Source of the DNA: Parvularculaceae bacterium UBA4496
GTDB lineage: Bacteria; Pseudomonadota; Alphaproteobacteria; Caulobacterales; Parvularculaceae
NCBI GenBank assembly: GCA_002388885.1
Contig: DGNI01000183.1
Span: 1-6,303, forward strand
Length of the DNA stretch: 6,303 nt
Direction of reading: 5' to 3'
Shown: positions 1-6,303 of the stretch, piece by piece
Position numbering within the stretch: position 1 is the first letter of the stretch
How the letters are laid out: every line of letters begins with the position of its first letter
The notes under the pieces: model-generated
Seen by the model: only the letters and a program-made list of their open reading frames with translations
What the model was told of the DNA's origin: nothing
The model's database searches: none
Made by a program: the position numbers and the translations under genes

Positions 1-1
1 T

Positions 2-1357
2 GTCGCGGTCGACGCCACCGGGGCGTTCGCCGATCTTGCGAAGGCGAACGAGCACGCCGCCTTCCCCCAAACTCCGGCCCTGCTCGTCGGCACGCGTCGC
101 CGGGCCTTCGTGCGCGCGACCATCCGTGAAGACCACCGCATGCGCATCGAGGAAAGCGCGGCCGGCGCCGAGGCCAAGTTCGACAAGCTGGCGGGCTCCC
201 GCTTCGCCTTCTTCCGCGGCACGGCGCTCCTGTTCTATCGGGACATGGTCGGCGCCGACGCCGCCATGCCAACCGTGCTCGCGCTCGGCGACGTACATCC
301 GGGGAACTTCGGCGTCATGCCGAACGCCGACAACGCGCCGATCTTCAGCGTCAACGACTTCGACGAATGCTGCTACGCCCCCTTCACCTGGGATTTGAAG
401 CGCGGCGCGGTCGGCTTCTGGCTCGGGGCCGACGAGGTCGGCGGCCAGGAGACGAAGAACCGCCGCCGGATCGTCAAGCATTTCATCAAGGGCTACCACG
501 CGGCGATGTGCCGGTTTGCCGAGGGCGAGAGCGAAAAGCGCGACGCCTTCCGCATCGACAACAGCCCGAAGATCATCCGTCGCCTGTTCGACGACGCCGA
601 AACGCCGCGGGCGACCTGGCTCAGGGACAAATACCTGGACGAGACGGGGCGCGGCTTCCGGTCGAGCGAGGAGTTGACGCCCATCTCGACCCGCAAGGCC
701 GAATTTCAGAAGCGCATCCGCAATCTCGTCAAGGAAAGCGGCCTCAAGGCGCCCGAACGGGCGGGCAAGCTGAAGGTCAAGGACGTCGCCATTCGGCATG
801 GCCAGGGCACGGCGTCGCTGGGCCTCCCCCGCTACTACGTCCTGATCGAAGGCCCCGCCCAGGACGCGACCGACGATCTGATCATCGAGTTCAAGCAGGC
901 GCGCCGGTCGGCGCTCGAAGGCCTGACGCCGCCCAATCCCTTCACGTTCAACGGCAAGGCCGAACGCATCGCCCACGGCCAGTCGGTCCACCTGTTGAAC
1001 GGCGACGTGTTCTACGGCGCGGTCGAGATCGACGGCATGAGCTTCATGACGCGGGAACGCTCCCCCTTCCGGGAGGACATCGACATGGACGACTTGAGCG
1101 ACAAGGAATGGCGGAAATACGCCCATGTCTGCGGCGAGGCGCTGGCCCAGGCGCACGCGCTCTCAGACGACCTCGGCCGGATCGACTATGACGTCGACCG
1201 CGCGGTGATCGACGCCATGGCGCCGCTCGACCTATTCATCGACGACATGATCGCGTTTGCGGAAGAGACCGCCGACCGGCTCGCCCGCGACCACGATCTC
1301 TACCGGGAGGACCACGCGCTCGGCGCCTTCCAGCGGATCGAGATCGCATATCGGTGA
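2..1357 (+). CDS. DUF2252 family protein (kinase-like fold), 5' end outside window
   Basis: The reading frame is open to the left edge, giving 451 visible codons and no convincing start. The first usable start is a GTG at 110, but family-like sequence already precedes it, so the true start is probably upstream. Seen directly: an FAFFRGTALLFYRDM segment (about residues 68-82 of the visible part), then GDVHPGNFG (about 96-104), then VNDFDECCYAPFTWDLKR (about 117-134). This order (FRG, GDxHxxNFG, NDFDE...WDLKR) is the hallmark of DUF2252, an uncharacterised family distantly related to aminoglycoside phosphotransferase/protein-kinase-like folds; the D-H-N and D-F-D residues resemble catalytic and metal-binding loops. 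No signal peptide or membrane segment is visible, so it is probably cytosolic. The substrate is unknown. It ends with TGA 12 bp before the convergent transporter gene. The family call is firm; any kinase activity is inference. Confidence 0.85.
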   Translation, partial: VAVDATGAFADLAKANEHAAFPQTPALLVGTRRRAFVRATIREDHRMRIEESAAGAEAKFDKLAGSRFAFFRGTALLFYRDMVGADAAMPTVLALGDVHPGNFGVMPNADNAPIFSVNDFDECCYAPFTWDLKRGAVGFWLGADEVGGQETKNRRRIVKHFIKGYHAAMCRFAEGESEKRDAFRIDNSPKIIRRLFDDAETPRATWLRDKYLDETGRGFRSSEELTPISTRKAEFQKRIRNLVKESGLKAPERAGKLKVKDVAIRHGQGTASLGLPRYYVLIEGPAQDATDDLIIEFKQARRSALEGLTPPNPFTFNGKAERIAHGQSVHLLNGDVFYGAVEIDGMSFMTRERSPFREDIDMDDLSDKEWRKYAHVCGEALAQAHALSDDLGRIDYDVDRAVIDAMAPLDLFIDDMIAFAEETADRLARDHDLYREDHALGAFQRIEIAYR

Positions 1358-1369
1358 CGATGGCCGACC

Positions 1370-2344
1370 TTAGATCAAACGAAGTTTCCTGTAGAGCCAG
1401 AGCTGGAAGGCCGTCGTCACGAGGAGCAAGCCGCAGACGCCCCAGAAGGCCCATGCGGTCTCCGCCCCCGGAATGCCGCCGACATTGATGCCGAGCAGGC
1501 CGGTCAGCAGCCCCAACGGCAGGAAGACCGCCGCGACCACCGCCAGGATCAGCATATTGCGGTTCATTTCCTCCGCCCGGCGCTCCACAAGCTGGTCCTG
1601 CACGACGGCGGCGCGTTCGCGGATGGCGTCGAGCTCCTCGGCGAGGCGCGTGATCCGGTCCGTCGCCTCCCGAAGCCTGGACCGCTCGCGCTCGGTCAGC
1701 CAGTCGAGATCCTCGATGGCGAACGTGGAGAGGGCGTCGCGCTGTGGAAACATGTAGCGGCGGAGAACGATCGCCTGCCGGCGCACGTCCGCCAGGCGGC
1801 CGCGGAGATTGCCGGGCGTGGCCGAATCCAACACCTCCTCCTCCATGTCGTCGACCGCTTCGTTCAGAGTCGCGACCACCGGCTCCGCGCGGTCGGCGAG
1901 CCTGAGCGCCAGCTTGCCGACGAAGTCGCCGGGCCCGACCGGCCCCTGCCCGCGCTCGATCGAATCGAAGATGTCGCGGATCGCCTGCATCGGTCGGCGC
2001 CACGCGCTGATGATGCGATCGTGCTCCAGCCAGATGCGGATGGAGATCATGTCCTCCGGGCTCGCGCCCTCGTTCAGATTGACGCCGCGGAGGTTGATTA
2101 ACACGCCATCGCCCCTGGGCGTCGAGTGCACAACGCAGCGCGGGCGCGTGTCGGGCGCGGTCAGCGCCGCCACGATATCCGGCTCCGGCGCGTTCGGGCC
2201 GGCGAACCAGCCCTGTGCGTCCGGATGTTCCCAGTTCAAATGGCGCCAGACGATTTCGCCGTGGGCGTCGATGTCGATCTCAACGCCCTGACCGTCGCGG
2301 CCCAACTGATACGCGATGACCGGCGGCGTGGCAGGACGGTTCAT
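1370..2344 (-). CDS. zntB: CorA-family divalent metal transporter, ZntB-like
   Basis: The 324-residue product is close to the usual size for ZntB (about 327 in E. coli). It has a long soluble N-terminal region, a charged helical stretch (about 215-262), then two C-terminal membrane segments (about 263-285 and 297-316). Between them lies GINVGGIPG (285-293), the ZntB version of the CorA-family GxN pore-loop signature; classical CorA has GMN. The protein should form a pentameric inner-membrane channel moving Zn2+ or similar divalent cations. Family members have been described both as exporters and as proton-coupled importers, so direction is not claimed. The start at 2344 was chosen because AAGGGGG sits 8 nt upstream and the protein alignment begins there. 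The open frame continues upstream to 2875, but that part is antisense to the dioxygenase gene and has no family resemblance. It converges on the DUF2252 gene and diverges from the dioxygenase gene. Confidence 0.9.
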   Translation of the reverse strand: MNRPATPPVIAYQLGRDGQGVEIDIDAHGEIVWRHLNWEHPDAQGWFAGPNAPEPDIVAALTAPDTRPRCVVHSTPRGDGVLINLRGVNLNEGASPEDMISIRIWLEHDRIISAWRRPMQAIRDIFDSIERGQGPVGPGDFVGKLALRLADRAEPVVATLNEAVDDMEEEVLDSATPGNLRGRLADVRRQAIVLRRYMFPQRDALSTFAIEDLDWLTERERSRLREATDRITRLAEELDAIRERAAVVQDQLVERRAEEMNRNMLILAVVAAVFLPLGLLTGLLGINVGGIPGAETAWAFWGVCGLLLVTTAFQLWLYRKLRLI

Positions 2345-2352
2345 GCGACGAT

Positions 2353-2359
2353 CCCCCTT
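2353..2359 (-). promoter_or_regulatory. Ribosome binding site of the zntB-like gene
   Basis: Read on the minus strand this is AAGGGGG, 8 nt before the ATG at 2344. It is a good Shine-Dalgarno-like match and decides between the 324-residue start and the longer upstream open frame. Confidence 0.6.
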
Positions 2360-2378
2360 CGACGATTCGCTCCTTCGC

Positions 2379-2384
2379 ATCATA
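2379..2384 (-). promoter_or_regulatory. Possible -10 element for the zntB-like gene
   Basis: On the minus strand this reads TATGAT, five of six matches to TATAAT, 34 nt before the start codon. That would leave a short leader of roughly 28 nt. A convincing -35 box at the right spacing is not visible (TCAATT lies 17 nt upstream), so this is a weak call in an otherwise GC-rich divergent spacer (2345-2467). Confidence 0.25.
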
Positions 2385-2467
2385 CGGCGCCCGTCTGTCG
2401 CAATTGACCAGCCCCGTCCGCCGCCGCAGACTGACGAGCGTCTCCCGCGAGCCGATGGACCCGCGCC

Positions 2468-3307
2468 ATGCCGAAACGTCTGACCGAAGACCAAATCGCA
2501 CGGTACCGGAAGGACGGTTTCTGCCACCCGGTTCCCGTACTGACCGCCGCCGAGGCCGCCGCCTGTCGGGCCGATCTCGAGCGCTACGAGAACGAGATTG
2601 GCCAACCCTTGGATTTTCCTGAGAAATCCAAGCCACACCTGCTCTTCAAATGGGCGGATCAGGTCGCGCACCATCCAGCCGTGCTGGACGCGGTCGAGGA
2701 CCTGATCGGACCGGACATTCTGCTCTATCACATCACGCTCTGGACCAAGGAAGCGGGGACGCCGTCTTACGTCCTCTGGCACCAGGACGGCGCCTACTTC
2801 TTCCTGGAACCGGCCGAACAGGTGACCGCATGGGTGGCGCTGTCCGACGCACCGGTCGAAGCGGGCTGCATGCATGTGCTCCCGGGCTCACACGAAGGCC
2901 CCTGGCGCGACCATGTCGACGACCTCGGCCCCGACAACATGATCAAGCGCGGCCAGGGGATTCCCGGCCTGGAAGCCGAGCGCGGCGTGCCGATGCCGCT
3001 CAAGACCGGCGAGATGTCGCTGCACCATACCAAGCTGATCCACGCGAGCGGCGCGAACGGCCACACCGACCGACGCATCGGCGTCGGCCTGAGCTATATC
3101 CCGGCCCACGTCCGCCCCTATGCCGAGCCGAAACCCACGGCCCTTCTCGTCCGCGGCCGGACGCATCACGACGACTTCATCATGGAAGAGCGTCTGACGG
3201 CCCCCGAAACGTCCGCCGCCCGCGCCGCGCACAAGGCCGCCGTCTCGCGGTTCCGGGCGCGGCAGGACGCCGGATCAAAGGTCGCCGAAGCCTACGTCGC
3301 AAGCTGA
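2468..3307 (+). CDS. Phytanoyl-CoA dioxygenase (PhyH) family Fe(II)/2-oxoglutarate oxygenase
   Basis: The 279-residue product has the usual length and motif order of bacterial PhyH proteins. The N-terminus contains [11 protein letters not shown] (8-18), the typical entry motif. WHQDGAYF (104-111) supplies the metal-binding H105 and D107. CMHVLPGSH (134-142) is the conserved core strand. [12 protein letters not shown] (186-197) supplies the distal H192, and R203 in [10 protein letters not shown] (201-210) is placed to bind 2-oxoglutarate. All facial-triad residues are therefore present and the enzyme should be active, coupling 2-oxoglutarate decarboxylation to substrate hydroxylation in the cytosol. 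The family is broad (acyl-CoA, ectoine, halogenated or natural-product substrates), so the substrate cannot be named. The start ATG at 2468 has only a weak upstream purine tract but fits the family N-terminus. It lies 5 nt before the flavin monooxygenase gene, suggesting one transcript. Confidence 0.9.
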   Translation: MPKRLTEDQIARYRKDGFCHPVPVLTAAEAAACRADLERYENEIGQPLDFPEKSKPHLLFKWADQVAHHPAVLDAVEDLIGPDILLYHITLWTKEAGTPSYVLWHQDGAYFFLEPAEQVTAWVALSDAPVEAGCMHVLPGSHEGPWRDHVDDLGPDNMIKRGQGIPGLEAERGVPMPLKTGEMSLHHTKLIHASGANGHTDRRIGVGLSYIPAHVRPYAEPKPTALLVRGRTHHDDFIMEERLTAPETSAARAAHKAAVSRFRARQDAGSKVAEAYVAS

Positions 3308-3312
3308 GCTCC

Positions 3313-5127
3313 ATGTCCAAGTCGAAGATGATCCACTTGGCCCAGTTCCTTGTGCACGGGCCGAGCTACCACAGCCTCGCCATGTGGCGGCATCCGAGGA
3401 CCGACCACGACGGCTTCCGCTGGGACCGCCCGGCCCTCTACGAGCACATCGCGAAGACCTGCGAACGCGGCCTGTTCGACATGGTTTTCTTCGCCGATCT
3501 CAACTACATATCGGACACGTTCAAGGGATCGCTCGAACCCGCCCTGCGCTATGCCGCCCAGGCGCCGGAGCATGATCCGATTCCTCTGATCGCCTGGCTC
3601 GGCGCGGTCACCAAGCGGATCGGCCTCGCCGCGACCTTCTCCACCTCGAACCAGCACCCGTTCTATGCGGCGCGCATGTGGGCGACGCTCGACCACATGA
3701 CCAGCGGCCGGGCGGGCTGGAACGTCGTGACCTCCATCAACCACAATCAGGCCGCCAATTACGGGACCGAGCGCGCGCCGACCGACCGGCGCTACGAGCA
3801 GGCGCACGAGTTCATGGAAGTGTGCCAGAAGCTCTGGGGAAGCTGGGACGACGACGCGGTCGTCATGGACGCGGAGAACGCGCTCTTCGCCGACGCCGGC
3901 AAGGTCCGCCGCATCGAGCATGAAGGCCAGTTCTTCCGGAGTCGCGGCCCGCTCAACGTGACGCCGTCGCCGCAACGCGGCCCCGCGATCTTGCAGGCCG
4001 GCACCTCCCCCAAGGGCCGCGCCTTCGCCGCCAAATACGCGGACGCCCTCTTCGCGATCCAGCCGCACAAGGAAAGCGCCAAGGCCTATTACGACTCGAT
4101 CAAGTCGGCGATGGCGGAGATTGGCCGCGATCCCGCGCATTGCGCCATCCTGTTCGGCGCGCAGCCGATCATCGGCGAGAGCGAGGCGCATGCGCAGGAA
4201 CTGCAGGAGGAACACAACAGCCTGGTGCCCCTGGACGCCGGCCTCACCATCCTTTCCGCCCATCTCGACTACGATCTTTCGAAGATCCCGCTCGACGCCA
4301 AGATGGCGGAGCGGACGGAGCCCGAGTTGGAACGCATGCGCACGCGTTTCCTCAAGCCGGACGGCTCCTCGATGACCCTGGCGGAGGTCGCGGCGCGGCA
4401 CGGCCAGTCGGTCGGCCTGCCCCAGTTCGTCGGCACTGTCGAAAGCGTGGCCGATCAGATGGAGGCCTATTTCGACTTCGTCGGCGGCGACGGCTTCATG
4501 CTCGACGTGTTGCGCAACTACATGACGACGGGAAAACCGATCTACGGCTTCAACCGCGGCACTGTCGGCTTCATGATGAACGACGCACCGATCGAGAAGC
4601 TGCCCGAGCGTATCGCCGACGCAGAAGCAACCGTCATTCACCCGCTGGAAATGAGGGCAACGACAATTGACGGCCGCGTTGAAACCGCGATGGCGATCAA
4701 CGAGGTTTCGCTGTTCCGGGAGACGCGGCAGTCGGCGCGCGTCCGCATCTCGATCAATGGCCAGGTGCGCATGGAATCGCTGACCTGCGACGGCGTATTG
4801 TTAGCGACGCCCGCGGGTTCGACCGCCTATAACCTTTCAGCGCACGGGCCCATCCTGCCAATCAGCGCGCACATGCTGGCGCTGACGCCAATCAGCGCTT
4901 TCCGCCCGCGGCGCTGGCGCGGCGCGCTGCTCCCGCACGACGCCACCGTCATGCTTGAAGCGCTTGAAAGCAAAAAGCGTCCGGTCTCCGGCGTTGCCGA
5001 CAATCACGAAGTGCGCGACGTCGCCAAGGTCGAGGCGCGCGAAAGCCGCGACATCGCCATGACCCTGCTGTTCGATCGCGGCCAGTCACTTGACGAACGC
5101 ATCCTGCGCGAACAGTTTGATTACTGA
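3313..5127 (+). CDS. NtaA/SnaA/DszA-type FMN monooxygenase (LLM family) joined in frame to a truncated NAD kinase
   Basis: The frame encodes 604 residues in two unrelated parts. Residues 1-388 are a flavin-dependent monooxygenase of the nitrilotriacetate/DszA group in the luciferase-like family: [14 protein letters not shown] (24-37), [10 protein letters not shown] (53-62), [20 protein letters not shown] (111-130), the subfamily mark [11 protein letters not shown] (131-141), [20 protein letters not shown] (226-245), and the C-terminal [17 protein letters not shown] (372-388). Such enzymes use FMNH2 from a separate reductase; no reductase gene is in the window. Residues about 389-604 are NAD kinase. 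Family members usually run to about 440-460 residues, so the monooxygenase has lost its last helices. The start at 3313 ([11 protein letters not shown]) follows the dioxygenase stop by 5 nt with only a weak ribosome site, suggesting translational coupling. Both domain identities are secure; whether this is one real protein is doubtful, since the joint lies in a motif shared by both families. Confidence 0.8.
   Translation: MSKSKMIHLAQFLVHGPSYHSLAMWRHPRTDHDGFRWDRPALYEHIAKTCERGLFDMVFFADLNYISDTFKGSLEPALRYAAQAPEHDPIPLIAWLGAVTKRIGLAATFSTSNQHPFYAARMWATLDHMTSGRAGWNVVTSINHNQAANYGTERAPTDRRYEQAHEFMEVCQKLWGSWDDDAVVMDAENALFADAGKVRRIEHEGQFFRSRGPLNVTPSPQRGPAILQAGTSPKGRAFAAKYADALFAIQPHKESAKAYYDSIKSAMAEIGRDPAHCAILFGAQPIIGESEAHAQELQEEHNSLVPLDAGLTILSAHLDYDLSKIPLDAKMAERTEPELERMRTRFLKPDGSSMTLAEVAARHGQSVGLPQFVGTVESVADQMEAYFDFVGGDGFMLDVLRNYMTTGKPIYGFNRGTVGFMMNDAPIEKLPERIADAEATVIHPLEMRATTIDGRVETAMAINEVSLFRETRQSARVRISINGQVRMESLTCDGVLLATPAGSTAYNLSAHGPILPISAHMLALTPISAFRPRRWRGALLPHDATVMLEALESKKRPVSGVADNHEVRDVAKVEARESRDIAMTLLFDRGQSLDERILREQFDY
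4471..4503 (+). other. Junction between monooxygenase and NAD kinase sequence
   Basis: This stretch encodes [11 protein letters not shown] (residues 387-397). LLM monooxygenases of this subfamily typically have a ...YFD..GADGF.L stretch at this point, and NAD kinases have ...LGGDGFML, so the reading passes from one family to the other inside a shared motif. Before it everything resembles the monooxygenase; from GGDGFML onward everything resembles NadK. The joint is seamless and in frame, with no linker. That fits assembly across a short identical stretch, or microhomology-driven recombination, better than an evolved two-domain fusion. Confidence 0.7.
4477..5127 (+). other. nadK: NAD kinase segment lacking its N-terminus
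   Basis: This part (residues about 389-604 of the joined frame) covers NAD kinase from the GGDG motif to the normal C-terminus. Seen: GGDG (391-394), the phosphate-binding motif of the ATP/NAD-kinase fold; [16 protein letters not shown] (408-423); IHPLEMRA (442-449); the NE pair in INEVSLFRE (462-470), which contacts the NAD ribose; [15 protein letters not shown] (493-507), the core active-site signature; and [11 protein letters not shown] (560-570). NadK phosphorylates NAD to NADP in the cytosol and is normally essential. Alphaproteobacterial NadK is about 250-260 residues, so roughly 40-45 N-terminal residues (first strand and helix of the nucleotide-binding domain) are absent. A/T-ending codons are commoner here (36 of 160, 4621-5100) than in the monooxygenase part (17 of 160, 3961-4440). 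A rho-independent terminator follows. The identity is firm; the missing start probably reflects the joint rather than gene decay. Confidence 0.85.
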
Positions 5128-5158
5128 TCCGCGTGATTCGGCGCGAAGAAAATCAACC

Positions 5159-5173
5159 TTAATGAGCAGTTTA
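5159..5173 (+). promoter_or_regulatory. CtrA-like site (TTAA-N7-TTTA)
   Basis: TTAA at 5159-5162 and TTTA at 5170-5173 are separated by seven bases. This differs by one base from TTAA-N7-TTAA, the consensus for the alphaproteobacterial cell-cycle regulator CtrA. Further TTAA half-sites lie at 5236-5239 (followed by CCCG) and 5267-5270. The site is 139 bp ahead of the EAL gene, a gene class often placed under CtrA in this group. It could be chance, and it also sits just before the nadK terminator. Confidence 0.3.
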
Positions 5174-5176
5174 CCC

Positions 5177-5208
5177 AACCGCATGAATCGCAGCATGATG
5201 CGGTTTTT
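5177..5208 (+). terminator. Rho-independent terminator after the NAD kinase segment
   Basis: AACCGCAT (5177-5184) pairs perfectly with ATGCGGTT (5198-5205) across a 13-base loop, and the right arm runs into five T residues (5204-5208). It lies 49 bp after the stop at 5127, so it should end nadK transcription and separate it from the EAL gene. The loop is fairly long, but the perfect 8-bp stem plus T tract is convincing. Confidence 0.7.
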
Positions 5209-5297
5209 GAGACTCCCGGTTCTGTTCAGTGAGAATTAACCCGCCCCACGGATCATGGACGGAATGTTAATCAGGGGGCGCGGCCGGATCGGCTGAC

Positions 5298-5304
5298 GGA
5301 AGGG
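5298..5304 (+). promoter_or_regulatory. Ribosome binding site of the EAL-domain gene
   Basis: GGAAGGG lies 7 nt before the ATG at 5312, a good Shine-Dalgarno match at normal spacing. It supports this start and hence a protein with only about 15-20 residues before the EAL domain. Confidence 0.6.
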
Positions 5305-5311
5305 CTTTCGG

Positions 5312-6303
5312 ATGGGCGCACAAGCGGTTCGGCTTTCCAACGTCGATATTGATAATGCGTTGAAGAACAAGGACTTCGAAGTCCTCTTTCAGCCGATATT
5401 TGACCTCGGAAATGGCGCTCTGGCGCGAATGGAATCATTCGTGCGCTGGCGTCATCCGAATCTGGGCCTGCTGCCGCCAGGCGCCTTTATCTCATTTTTC
5501 GAAAGCCAGGGGCGGATGAGCGAGCTCACCCGCTACGTCCTCGCCAGTGCTATTTCGTCGTATACCAGTTGGCGCGGACCGTTTGCGCCGGGAATTTCGG
5601 TTAATCTCGCCCTTAGCGATCTGAGCGATGACGCCTTTGCCTCGCACTTCGTTAAACTCCTTCGTGACCATGAGTTTCCGGCGGATCTGGTGACGCTCGA
5701 ATGCCCCATGCCGCCCGTCGACATGCCCATGGAAAAGGCGGCGGCACAATTCAAACAGCTGTCAGACACCGGGGCCCGTCTCGCCATTGAGGTGCGCGGC
5801 CGGGCGAATGATTTGCTGCGCTCGCTTGACCCTTTCCCGTTCGATGAAATCAAGACCGGCGGTTCGGCGATTCTGCGATTCGCTCGGACAGTTCGCGGCC
5901 CGGGACTTTCGGCTATTGCCGACTTGCTCGATATCGCGAACAACGCGAACGCCGCCATTACAGCCGTGGGCGTAGAAGATCAGGCATCGCTCTCCGCATT
6001 ACGCGGGCTTGGCTTTACGGCGGCGCAAGGCAACCACCTTGGCAAGGTCGGCGATCTCAAAGATTTCCGCCCGCATCGCATTAACGAAGTGCGTGAGCTT
6101 CTCAAGCTTGAGCCCTTAAGTTCCGAAAATATTACAGCCTTGTTCCGCACCGAGGCGCCAGCCCTTGCGACGACTGAAAAGTCGTCAACAGAACATGCAG
6201 GCAGCGGGACAGAAACGGAAGACTCGCTGCTCGAACGATTGAATGAACGCGTTGCGCAGTTCGATACGGCGGAAGTATCCGGACAGGCCGCCGAACCGAA
6301 AAG
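5312..6303 (+). CDS. EAL-domain protein with degenerate active site, 3' end outside window
   Basis: The frame starts at ATG 5312 and stays open to the right edge, giving 330 complete codons. Residues about 18-256 are an EAL domain: FEVLFQPIFDL (22-32), ESFVRWRHPNLGLLPPGAFI (41-60), ISVNLALSDL (95-104), VTLECPMP (127-134), FDEIKTGG (177-184), GVEDQASLSALRGLGFTAAQG (220-240). Active EAL phosphodiesterases cleave cyclic-di-GMP with two metals. Here E41, N98, E130 and K181 persist. However, EAL reads ESF, the DDFGTG metal-binding pair is replaced by E160-V161, the second acid of the ETE-type motif is lost, and the catalytic glutamate of AEGVE is V219. The domain is therefore probably non-catalytic, acting as a c-di-GMP sensor or protein-interaction module. 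No GGDEF domain, membrane segment or signal peptide is visible. The region after about residue 275 is rich in E, S, T and A and looks like a flexible tail. A/T-ending codons are frequent (28 of the first 80). The role, perhaps motility or cell cycle, is inference. Confidence 0.85.
   Translation, partial: MGAQAVRLSNVDIDNALKNKDFEVLFQPIFDLGNGALARMESFVRWRHPNLGLLPPGAFISFFESQGRMSELTRYVLASAISSYTSWRGPFAPGISVNLALSDLSDDAFASHFVKLLRDHEFPADLVTLECPMPPVDMPMEKAAAQFKQLSDTGARLAIEVRGRANDLLRSLDPFPFDEIKTGGSAILRFARTVRGPGLSAIADLLDIANNANAAITAVGVEDQASLSALRGLGFTAAQGNHLGKVGDLKDFRPHRINEVRELLKLEPLSSENITALFRTEAPALATTEKSSTEHAGSGTETEDSLLERLNERVAQFDTAEVSGQAAEPK

Noticed and set aside
36..1191. Plus-strand alternative frames at 36-398 and 367-1191
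   Set aside because: They overlap the DUF2252 frame, which carries conserved motifs; the alternatives are arginine- and proline-rich shadows.
2404..2409. TTGACC as a -35 box for the dioxygenase gene
   Set aside because: No A/T-rich -10 hexamer follows at 16-18 bp; the downstream sequence is nearly all G and C.
2345..2875. Upstream extension of the zntB-like frame to 501 codons
   Set aside because: The extra residues are antisense to the dioxygenase gene and resemble no CorA domain, while a good ribosome site supports the start at 2344.
2650..3312. Upstream extension of the monooxygenase frame through the dioxygenase gene
   Set aside because: That part is an out-of-frame reading of PhyH rich in R, P and G; the family N-terminus begins at the ATG at 3313.
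3292..4641. Long minus-strand open frame (449 codons) opposite the monooxygenase
   Set aside because: It is the complement of well-recognised coding sequence and reads as low-information R/G/V/A-rich protein with no family motif; such shadows are common in high-GC DNA.
4858..4898. Direct repeat CCAATCAGCGC at 4858-4868 and 4888-4898
   Set aside because: It encodes the normal NadK stretch LPIS...TPIS and is explained by the conserved protein sequence, not by a mobile or regulatory repeat.
5492..5958. Minus-strand open frames of 85 and 141 codons at the right end
   Set aside because: Both lie inside the EAL coding sequence on the opposite strand and show no recognisable motifs.

Overview
The window looks like high-GC proteobacterial DNA, most likely alphaproteobacterial. 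The NAD kinase segment carries signatures typical of alphaproteobacterial NadK ([22 protein letters not shown]), and the sequence before the last gene holds a near-match to a CtrA site plus several GANTC sites. No rRNA, tRNA, CRISPR array, insertion sequence or integrase was seen.

Layout: (1) A DUF2252 kinase-like protein, open at the left edge, runs rightward to 1357. (2) Only 12 bp away and convergent, a CorA/ZntB-type metal transporter lies on the minus strand (1370-2344). (3) A 123-bp divergent spacer separates zntB from a rightward pair: a PhyH-family Fe(II)/2-oxoglutarate dioxygenase (2468-3307) and, 5 nt later, an FMN-dependent monooxygenase of the NtaA/SnaA/DszA (LLM) family starting at 3313. 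(4) The monooxygenase does not end normally. Near 4471-4503 it passes in frame into the body of an NAD kinase, which ends at 5127. (5) A 184-bp spacer holds a rho-independent terminator and a CtrA-like site. (6) An EAL-domain protein with a decayed active site (5312 to the right edge) is cut off by the window end.

The main observation is the monooxygenase/NAD-kinase joint. It falls where the two families share a GGDGFML-like sequence. Each partner lacks the part the other replaces: about 50-60 C-terminal residues of the monooxygenase and about 40-45 N-terminal residues of NadK. A/T-ending codons rise from 17/160 just before the joint to 36/160 in the NadK part and 28/80 in the start of the EAL gene (hand counts). 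The simplest reading is that two unrelated genomic segments are joined here, either by a chimeric assembly over a short identical stretch or, less likely, by a real recombination. If it is real, it is an unusual flavin-monooxygenase/NAD-kinase fusion. Functional links across 4490 should therefore not be assumed.

Left of the joint, the two oxygenases look like a small oxidative catabolic or tailoring unit with unknown substrate. The DUF2252 and ZntB genes look like unrelated neighbours. Right of the joint, nadK and the EAL gene are separated by a terminator and probably transcribed independently.
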